Assembly (NCBI GenBank): GCA_938041705.1
Contig: CALISP010000029.1
Location: forward strand, 1-9,973
Length of the DNA stretch: 9,973 bases
Direction of reading: 5' to 3'
From: an uncultured Cocleimonas sp.
GTDB lineage: Bacteria; Pseudomonadota; Gammaproteobacteria; Thiotrichales; Thiotrichaceae
In this document: one piece after another, positions 4,890-9,973 of the stretch
How the letters are laid out: the number at the start of each line of letters is the position of its first letter
Numbering within the stretch: position 1 is the first letter of the stretch
Notes under the pieces: generated by a model
Databases searched by the model: none
The model's input: the letters and a program-made list of their open reading frames with translations, nothing else
Told to the model about the DNA's origin: nothing
Made by a program: the position numbers and the translations under genes

Positions 4890-7295
4890 ATGAAAGTAAG
4901 TGAAAATTGGTTGCGTGAGTGGGTAGAGATTGATGCAACGACTGAAGAAATTGCGCATCAACTGATTATGTCAGGAACTGAGCTAGATGGAATCGATCCA
5001 GTTGCTTCAGCGTTTACTGATGTAAGAGTAGGACAGATTAAAAGTATTGAACAACATCCAGATGCAGATCGTTTGAAAGTTTGCCAGGTTGATATTGGTG
5101 AAGGTATTGGCGAAGAATTATTACAGATTGTTACCAATGCAACGGTTGAGTTAGAGCAAAAAGTACCAATAGCAATGATTGGTGCAATTCTTCCTAGTGC
5201 CGATGAGTCAGAAAAGCCGCTTAAGATCAAAAAAGGTAAACTACGCGGTATTGTATCGCATGGTATGTTCTGTGGTTCAGAAACTTTGGGTATGGGAGAA
5301 GCTGGTGAAGGTTTACTGGCGATTCCAACTGATGCAGAATTGGGTAAAAATCTGCGTGATATTTTCGACCTTGATGATGTTGTTCTTGATTTAGATGCAA
5401 CTCCAAATCGTGCAGACTTATTATCGGTAGCTGGTATTTCTCGTGAGCTGGGCGTAATTATGCAAGCGCCAGTGAAAGCAATTGAAATACAACAAGCGAC
5501 AGTTGATCACGATGAAACTTTTCCTGTAAAAATTACTGCTGATGATTTGTGTCATCGCTATGCTGGTAGAATTATTAAGGACTTAGATGTTAAAGCTAAG
5601 ACTCCTAAGTGGATTGTAGATAAATTATTGCGTTCTGGAGTCAGAAGCCTAGGGCCTGTAGTCGATGTCACTAACTATGTCATGTTGGAACTTGGGCAGC
5701 CAATGCACGGTTTTGATTTTGATAAACTGAGCGGCGGTATCAATGTTAGAAGATCCGTTAAAGGTGAAAAACAAGCTCTACTCAATGGAACTACGGCAAC
5801 GTTAAAGGCCGATACCTTGGTTATTTCTGATGATAAGCAAGCGCAAGGCCTTGCGGGCATCATGGGGGGCGAAGATAGTTCTGTTTCTGATGATACCAAC
5901 AATATTTATTTAGAAAGTGCGTTCTTCGTACCTGAAAAAATCATGGGTAAGGCACGCCAATATGGTTTGCATACGGATTCATCTCATCGTTTTGAACGTG
6001 GTGTTTCACCTGATTTACAAGTCAATGCACTTGAGCGTGCGACTCAATTGATCACAGAAATTTGTGGTGGGAAAGTCGGGCCAATCACTGATGTATCAAT
6101 TAATGATGATTTGCAAAAGCGTGGTGACATTCATTTTGAAGCACGTCGCATAAAGCGTCACTTAGGTATTGAGGTTGAAGCGACTCGTGTTGAAGATATT
6201 TTGACTCGTCTTGGTTGTAAATTATCTGTTTTAGATGGCTCAGAACAAGGCTGGACAGTAACGCCACCAATCTTTAGATTCGATTTGGCGACACCAGAAG
6301 ACTTAGTGGAAGAAGTGGCGCGTATTTATGGCTACGATAATATTCCTGCACGTTTGAGACCTATGGAACCACGAATTGCCCGCAAAGAAGAAACCTTAGT
6401 AACTGATGATGAATTAAGAAATATTCTAGTCGCTCGTGGTTACCAAGAAGCGATTACTTATAGTTTCGTATCATCTGAGGTCGAGGCTCTATTAAGTCCC
6501 TCACAAGAGCAAATAAAGCTTTCTAATCCTATCTCAGAAGAGCTTGCAATCATGCGAAGTTCTCTTTGGTCTGGTCTTATTCCTGCTTTAGATAAAAATG
6601 TAAAACGTCAACAACCTCGGGTAAGGTTTTTTGAGACAGGTTTGAGTTTTTTAAAGACACAAGATGGTTTAACACAAAGAAAGAAAATTGCAGGTGCGAT
6701 TACTGGTAATTTATATTCTGAAAATTGGAATAGTACATCTGAAGCTGTTGACTTTTACGATATTAAAGGAGATGTAGAAGCCTTATTGATATTGGCTAGT
6801 GGAAAAAGTTTTGAATTTGTTTCTTCTGATCATACTGCCTTACATCCTGGACAATCTGCAAATATTCTATCTGATGGAGAAATCGTCGGTGTTTGTGGTG
6901 CACTTCATCCAGCAATTGAAAAGAAGTTAGACCTTGATCAGCAAGTTTTTGTCTTTGAACTGGATATTGATTTAATTTCTCAGAAAAAATTACCAGAATA
7001 TACTAAGCTTTCTCCATACCCTTCAATAAGGCGCGATCTAGCATTACTTGTGGAAAGTAAAATTAGTTATTCGCAAATCACTAAAGTGATAAATAAGCTT
7101 AATATAAAAGAGTTAATAGATTCTTTTGTTTTTGATGTCTATTCTGGGGTTAACGTAGATTCAGGGCAAAAAAGTATCGCTTTGAGCTTGATTTTTCAGG
7201 AGTTTTCGCGCACCCTAGAAGAGCAAGAAATTAGCAGTCATGTCGGGAAGATCATGGATGCACTCGAAAAAGAAACAGGGGCGGTTCTAAGATAA
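4890..7295 (+). CDS. pheT: Phenylalanine--tRNA ligase beta subunit
   Basis: This is the large subunit of PheRS. It holds the editing site against Tyr-tRNA-Phe and most tRNA contacts. It is 801 aa (E. coli 795) and complete. Domains: B1 and the inserted EMAP-type tRNA-binding OB fold (about 40-150; HPDADRL at 56-62, GMFCGS near 125), the TPNRADLLS motif (171-179), B3/B4 editing region (about 211-400; LELGQPMHGFD 266-275, HTDSSHRFERG 361-371), B5 (about 410-486; DLVEEVARIYGYDNIP), the catalytic-like pseudo-core (about 500-690; LHPGQSA, LHPAIEKKL) and a C-terminal FDX-ACB domain (about 707-800). The ATG at 4890 is 15 bases after pheS. Its Shine-Dalgarno is weak: AAGG overlaps the pheS stop at 13 bases' distance. 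Coupled translation with pheS is likely, giving equal subunit amounts. Confidence 0.98.
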   Translation: MKVSENWLREWVEIDATTEEIAHQLIMSGTELDGIDPVASAFTDVRVGQIKSIEQHPDADRLKVCQVDIGEGIGEELLQIVTNATVELEQKVPIAMIGAILPSADESEKPLKIKKGKLRGIVSHGMFCGSETLGMGEAGEGLLAIPTDAELGKNLRDIFDLDDVVLDLDATPNRADLLSVAGISRELGVIMQAPVKAIEIQQATVDHDETFPVKITADDLCHRYAGRIIKDLDVKAKTPKWIVDKLLRSGVRSLGPVVDVTNYVMLELGQPMHGFDFDKLSGGINVRRSVKGEKQALLNGTTATLKADTLVISDDKQAQGLAGIMGGEDSSVSDDTNNIYLESAFFVPEKIMGKARQYGLHTDSSHRFERGVSPDLQVNALERATQLITEICGGKVGPITDVSINDDLQKRGDIHFEARRIKRHLGIEVEATRVEDILTRLGCKLSVLDGSEQGWTVTPPIFRFDLATPEDLVEEVARIYGYDNIPARLRPMEPRIARKEETLVTDDELRNILVARGYQEAITYSFVSSEVEALLSPSQEQIKLSNPISEELAIMRSSLWSGLIPALDKNVKRQQPRVRFFETGLSFLKTQDGLTQRKKIAGAITGNLYSENWNSTSEAVDFYDIKGDVEALLILASGKSFEFVSSDHTALHPGQSANILSDGEIVGVCGALHPAIEKKLDLDQQVFVFELDIDLISQKKLPEYTKLSPYPSIRRDLALLVESKISYSQITKVINKLNIKELIDSFVFDVYSGVNVDSGQKSIALSLIFQEFSRTLEEQEISSHVGKIMDALEKETGAVLR

Positions 7296-7342
7296 GATTC
7301 TGAATTCGATGGATTTGGCAGTGATTATCGACAATGGCGTGT

Positions 7343-7371
7343 TTGATATATTAAATAATAAATAATATATA
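7343..7371 (+). promoter_or_regulatory. Candidate sigma-70 promoter for ihfA
   Basis: TTGATA (7343-7348) and TATATA (7366-7371) are separated by exactly 17 bases, which is good -35/-10 geometry with 5 of 6 and 4 of 6 matches. The region also contains the inverted repeat ATATATT (7346-7352) / AATATAT (7364-7370), so an AT-rich DNA-binding or easily melted site is possible. E. coli ihfA also has its own promoter besides readthrough from pheT. The region is so AT-rich that chance matches are easy. Confidence 0.45.
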
Positions 7372-7408
7372 AGATGTACCGGTGATATAAGGAAGGAGAT
7401 TTACCAGA

Positions 7409-7711
7409 ATGACATTGACTAAAGCAGGAATGGTCGAACATTTATTTGACGAATTAGGTTTAAATAAAAGAGAAGCTAAAGAACTCGTTGAAATGTTTTT
7501 TGAAGAAATACGAACTGCTTTAGAGCAAGGTCAAAACATAAAATTATCAGGTTTCGGTAATTTCATGCTTCGTGATAAAGCTCAGCGTCCTGGTCGTAAC
7601 CCTAAGTCTGGTGAAGCAATTCCAGTAAGTGCACGTCGTGTAGTGACTTTCCGTCCTGGTCAAAAACTTAAACAAAGAGTGGAAAAGTATGCTGGAAGCA
7701 TCGAACAATAA
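7409..7711 (+). CDS. ihfA: Integration host factor alpha subunit
   Basis: This DNA-bending protein pairs with IhfB. The heterodimer kinks DNA sharply in the nucleoid and acts in recombination, replication and transcription. The product is 100 aa (E. coli 99), of the HU/IHF fold: N-terminal helices MTLTKAGMVEHLFDELGLNKREAKELVEMFF's region (1-31), the GQNIKLSGFGNF strand segment (41-52) and the beta arm with RPGRNPKSGEAIPV (60-73). P65 is the proline expected to intercalate in the minor groove. Specific IHF-alpha features (TLTKA start, RNPKSGE) separate it from HU. The Shine-Dalgarno is very strong (GGAAGGAGA at 7391-7399), as expected for an abundant protein. It follows pheT by 113 bases and overlaps the merR-like gene. 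Confidence 0.97.
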   Translation: MTLTKAGMVEHLFDELGLNKREAKELVEMFFEEIRTALEQGQNIKLSGFGNFMLRDKAQRPGRNPKSGEAIPVSARRVVTFRPGQKLKQRVEKYAGSIEQ

Positions 7712-8045
7712 AGAATTACCAGCAATACCTAGTAAGCGCTACTTTACTATTGGTGAAGTAAGTACTCTTTGTGGGGTTAAAGCTCATGTTTTAAGGTATT
7801 GGGAACAAGAATTTCCAAATCTAAAGCCTATGAAGCGTCGTGGTAATCGTCGTTATTATCAAAGAGATGATGTTTTATTAATTCGTCAGATTAGAAGTTT
7901 GTTGCACGAGCAGGGTTATACTATAAACGGTGCTCGTCAAAAATTATCAGGTGTTGAAGCTGACGATGACAGCAGTAAGTCTAGTCAGTTATCACGTCAA
8001 TTGATTTCTGAGCTTGAAGAGATATTGAAAGTACTTAAGGCATAA
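7689..8045 (+). CDS. MerR-family transcriptional regulator
   Basis: The product is 118 aa. It has a winged-helix MerR DNA-binding domain at about 17-86: YFTIGEVSTLCGVKAHVLRYWEQEF (18-42; recognition helix near 27-38), the wing GNRRYYQRDDV (52-62) and helices IRQIRSLLHEQGYTINGARQKL. A short acidic/serine linker (91-99) and a C-terminal amphipathic helix (about 100-118), probably the dimer coiled coil, follow. No effector domain or metal-binding cysteine pair is seen, and the only cysteine is C28 in the HTH. The same small regulator follows ihfA in Pseudomonas, and its function and ligand are not established as far as I know. The ATG at 7689 lies inside ihfA, 23 bases before its end. GAGTGG nine bases upstream of the start codon region could serve as Shine-Dalgarno. 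Translational coupling to ihfA is likely. Confidence 0.93.
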   Translation: MLEASNNKELPAIPSKRYFTIGEVSTLCGVKAHVLRYWEQEFPNLKPMKRRGNRRYYQRDDVLLIRQIRSLLHEQGYTINGARQKLSGVEADDDSSKSSQLSRQLISELEEILKVLKA

Positions 8046-8185
8046 CTATCGTTATTAGTTTTATACTATGAACTAAAAATAAGCAGTAACTACCTGATAG
8101 TAAATATTAGTTTCTATTAAGTCTAACAAAGACACACACCCCTACTTTTTGATGCTTCTTATCAATAAGTGATCTAACTAAGCTT
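8046..8185. other. Convergent intergenic spacer, no clear terminator
   Basis: This spacer lies between two gene groups that face each other. The only stem of note is TTAGTT (8055-8060) / AACTAA (8071-8076), AT-only apart from one G-C pair at each end and without a T-tract on either strand. ACTATC (8045-8050) and GATAGT (8096-8101) can also pair at long range. A short AC-rich run lies at 8131-8141. Termination here may be rho-dependent. Confidence 0.5.
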
Positions 8186-9100
8186 TTATTTATCTTTTGG
8201 AAAAGAGAAGTTTCGTGGCAGATAAAAAATACGTTGTCTCTCAAAAAAGTACTCTTCTATTTTCTCAGCTTCTACATAGCATTCAGCTCGATCAATTTCA
8301 GAAAGTAATTTCTTAGAAGTAAAATCAAATTCTTTGATATCTTGGGTGTTGAATTCAGCTAACCAATGAGATTTATCAATTTTTATTAATGATTTCGATG
8401 ATAACCCTTCGTCTATATACGACCATCTACCACGTAAATGATTCTTTGCTAATGATATATTTTGGGGTGAAGGGTTTATTAAATCTTGGTTTTCAGGGTA
8501 GAAAAGTCTTCCTTTAACAATACAATGCTTCTCATCAATGGTATGAGGAAAGTATTGTTTAATTTGATCAGGGTATTTATTACTCAATTGAGTTTGATGG
8601 GTTCTTAAATGATCAATTTTTTTTCCAAGTTGATCGATAATAGTTGTACCGAACCAGCGATAAGCATCCGTTAAAGGATTGCTACCTAAATAAAATTTTA
8701 CTGCAACTTCAAGATGAATGATTTTACCTGTTGCTAATTCTTCAATAATGAAGTCAAGCTCACCATAGGTATGTTTATCTTGAATAATCTGGATGTTACT
8801 GAGTTTTTTTTCGTAGTTAGGACTAATTGCTAACCAAAAGCTAATTAAGCCTTCAAATACAGATCCTAGCTTCTTGTTTTTTAAATTAACTAAATGATCA
8901 ATTAAAGGTTTAGGTTGTTGATCTATTTTAGTTAACCCGTCAACACAGTCATTAAACTCAGATAAACATTCTTCATGATTCCACCAATGAACGTCATCAA
9001 TAAACCCAGATACTAGAGGAGGGCTAACAATTACCCATGCTAAATCCCGAACACACCGATGCTTAAACTGATTGATTAAAGCTGTGTGAGAAAAATCCAT
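8186..9100 (-). CDS. DUF1853 family protein, possible PD-(D/E)XK nuclease-like fold
   Basis: The product is 304 aa, cytoplasmic, with no signal peptide or membrane segment. I recognise the DUF1853 family from the central block TYGELDFIIEE (111-121) ... HLEVAVKFYLG (129-139) ... RWFGTTIIDQLGKKIDHLRTHQ (148-169). Acidic residues E83, E114, D116 and E131 with K135 are arranged on helix, strand and strand. This resembles the E...D...ExK layout of PD-(D/E)XK nucleases, and I recall that this family has been placed in that superfamily. Enzymatic activity is not established. The ATG at 9098-9100 is three bases after the DUF938 stop and has no good Shine-Dalgarno, so it is probably translated by reinitiation. 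It is the last gene of the minus-strand operon and visibly AT-rich. Substrate and biological role are unknown. Confidence 0.85.
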   Translation of the reverse strand: MDFSHTALINQFKHRCVRDLAWVIVSPPLVSGFIDDVHWWNHEECLSEFNDCVDGLTKIDQQPKPLIDHLVNLKNKKLGSVFEGLISFWLAISPNYEKKLSNIQIIQDKHTYGELDFIIEELATGKIIHLEVAVKFYLGSNPLTDAYRWFGTTIIDQLGKKIDHLRTHQTQLSNKYPDQIKQYFPHTIDEKHCIVKGRLFYPENQDLINPSPQNISLAKNHLRGRWSYIDEGLSSKSLIKIDKSHWLAEFNTQDIKEFDFTSKKLLSEIDRAECYVEAEKIEEYFFERQRIFYLPRNFSFPKDK

Positions 9101-9103
9101 TGT

Positions 9104-9706
9104 CTAGGTTTTTTGCCAACACAAAATACGATTGTTAGCGGCCATTTCAATATCATGTATGAGTACCAAGTGGTTTTCATTAGCTAACTGATCTAATGCT
9201 TCAAAATCTCTGATGCCGCTATTTGAATCTCGCATTTTTAACCATTGATCAAAGTCAGCATTGCTCTGACTTGTATAGTTTTGATTATAATTAAATGGTC
9301 CATATAGTAAGAATAGACCATCTTTTTTAAGTAGTTTTGTACCGTAGTTAAAGTAGTCTATGACATTATTCCAAGCCATAATGTGAATCGCATTTGCCGA
9401 AAAGAGAACATCAATATATTTTTTACAATCTTGTTTTGGCCATGTGTCTTTACTTACATCTAAGCATATAGGTTTAACAGTATTATCAAGCCTAGCATCG
9501 CTCAACCATTGGTTAATACCTTGATGGTATTGTTTTTGATCACTCGTTTGCCAAGTTATATGGGGCAGTTTTTTTGCAAAATAGACAGCATGTTGTCCCG
9601 TACCACTACCAATTTCTAAAACATGTTGTTTATCAGTAAGCAGCTTCTGAAGCACTTCACATATTTCTTCTTGATTTTGAATACAGGATTCTGAAAAAGG
9701 CTTCAT
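9104..9706 (-). CDS. DUF938 class I SAM-dependent methyltransferase
   Basis: The product is 200 aa, close to the family norm. It starts MKPFSESCIQNQEEI, the typical DUF938 opening in which a short helix precedes the Rossmann fold. The SAM-binding glycine loop is VLEIGSGTGQHA (29-40), the acidic residue after strand 2 is D56 (TWQTSDQK) and motif II is ICLDVS (80-85). The family-specific block is YGPFNYN...TSQSNADFDQWLKMRDSNSGIRDFEAL (135-171), ending in AANNRILCWQK. The methyl acceptor is unknown; the eukaryotic relative is METTL26. The ATG overlaps the upstream stop as ATGA (9703-9706), with GGAG nearby inside the upstream gene, so translation is coupled. DUF1853 follows after three bases. 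Confidence 0.92.
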   Translation of the reverse strand: MKPFSESCIQNQEEICEVLQKLLTDKQHVLEIGSGTGQHAVYFAKKLPHITWQTSDQKQYHQGINQWLSDARLDNTVKPICLDVSKDTWPKQDCKKYIDVLFSANAIHIMAWNNVIDYFNYGTKLLKKDGLFLLYGPFNYNQNYTSQSNADFDQWLKMRDSNSGIRDFEALDQLANENHLVLIHDIEMAANNRILCWQKT

Positions 9707-9973
9707 TCACCACTCTCCATATCTTTGTTCGTTTGTTGATCTTTATAGGGTGATTTTAAGGACCTCATATAAGCATCAATATTATTGCGCTCATGTTTAA
9801 TAAAGTTATCGACTGATTCTTTAAAGGGAGAGCTGTTCAACCAATGACTAGAGCGAGTTAACGTCGGAACAAATCCACGAGCGATTTTGTGCTGTCCCTG
9901 AGCACCAGGTTCAAAATGTTGAAGTTTATTAGCAATACAGTATTCAATACCTTGATAGTAGCAAGCTTCAAAA
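9703..9973 (-). CDS. DUF482 GNAT-like protein, C-terminal part
   Basis: Only the last 89 codons are present. The gene continues past the right edge, and the stop is TGA at 9703-9705. The visible part opens FEACYYQGIEYCI, then FEPGAQGQHKIARGF, then a SSHWL segment. These are characteristic C-terminal motifs of DUF482 (PF04339) proteins, which adopt a GNAT/FemAB-like acyltransferase fold. Intact members are usually about 380 aa, so roughly three quarters is outside the window. The C-terminal tail (about the last 30 residues) is charged and poorly conserved. It is the first visible gene of the minus-strand operon and overlaps DUF938 by four bases. The substrate is unknown; a cell-wall role has been suggested from the FemAB similarity. 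Confidence 0.85.
   Translation of the reverse strand, partial: FEACYYQGIEYCIANKLQHFEPGAQGQHKIARGFVPTLTRSSHWLNSSPFKESVDNFIKHERNNIDAYMRSLKSPYKDQQTNKDMESGE

Noticed and set aside
8055..8076. TTAGTT/AACTAA stem as a terminator between the convergent genes
   Set aside because: The stem is short and AT-rich, the loop is ten bases, and there is no T-tract on either strand.
8160..8172. Near match to the IHF consensus (TATCAA-N4-TGA)
   Set aside because: There is one mismatch in the TTR part, it lies in a convergent spacer with no promoter to regulate, and such near matches are expected in AT-rich DNA.
1..9973. CRISPR array, insertion sequence or prophage attachment site
   Set aside because: No regularly spaced direct repeats, transposase or integrase is seen. 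No duplicate of the tRNA-Val 3' end was noticed elsewhere in the window.

Overview
The window is a chromosomal segment from an AT-rich gammaproteobacterium. It carries the translation-apparatus block tRNA-Val(GAC) - thrS - infC - rpmI - rplT - pheS - pheT - ihfA - merR-like, all on the + strand. The gene order is that of Pseudomonas and its relatives: a small MerR-type regulator follows ihfA, and PheS carries a four-cysteine insert that E. coli PheS lacks. The species cannot be fixed from sequence. Low GC together with the DUF482/DUF938/DUF1853 neighbours suggests a marine or Thiotrichales-like lineage, but that is a guess.

Layout: 1-226 has no recognisable gene. A tRNA-Val lies at 227-303, and an unusual inverted repeat overlaps its 5' end. 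Positions 304-431 form the thrS leader. This leader folds on paper into a hairpin with a tRNA-Thr-like anticodon loop (U-U-CGU-A-U) directly in front of the thrS Shine-Dalgarno, with a second hairpin further upstream. The architecture matches the E. coli thrS translational operator. thrS (432-2348) is followed by infC, whose real start is a rare AUC codon at 2397. The first in-frame AUG (2505) would remove 36 conserved residues. The infC-rpmI spacer contains a GC-containing hairpin that is a candidate L20 (RplT) autoregulatory site. rpmI and rplT end at a strong intrinsic terminator (3738-3775), the only clear one in the window. No phenylalanine-rich leader peptide accompanies it. pheS (GTG start at 3855) and pheT follow. 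ihfA then has its own candidate sigma-70 promoter and overlaps the merR-like gene by 23 bases.

From 8046 the orientation changes. A 140-base convergent spacer without an obvious terminator separates the block from a tight minus-strand operon, read right to left: DUF482 GNAT-like protein (3' end only), DUF938 class I methyltransferase, then DUF1853 protein. The first junction is an ATGA overlap and the second a 3-base gap, so the three are probably translated from one message. Their biochemical roles are unknown or only predicted.

The + strand genes supply charged tRNA (ThrRS, PheRS), initiation factor IF3, two 50S proteins and a nucleoid protein. Much of what is interesting here is post-transcriptional self-control: a tRNA mimic for thrS, start-codon discrimination for infC, and a ribosomal-protein operator for rpmI-rplT. 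No previously undescribed multi-gene system is evident. The least understood part is the minus-strand DUF operon.
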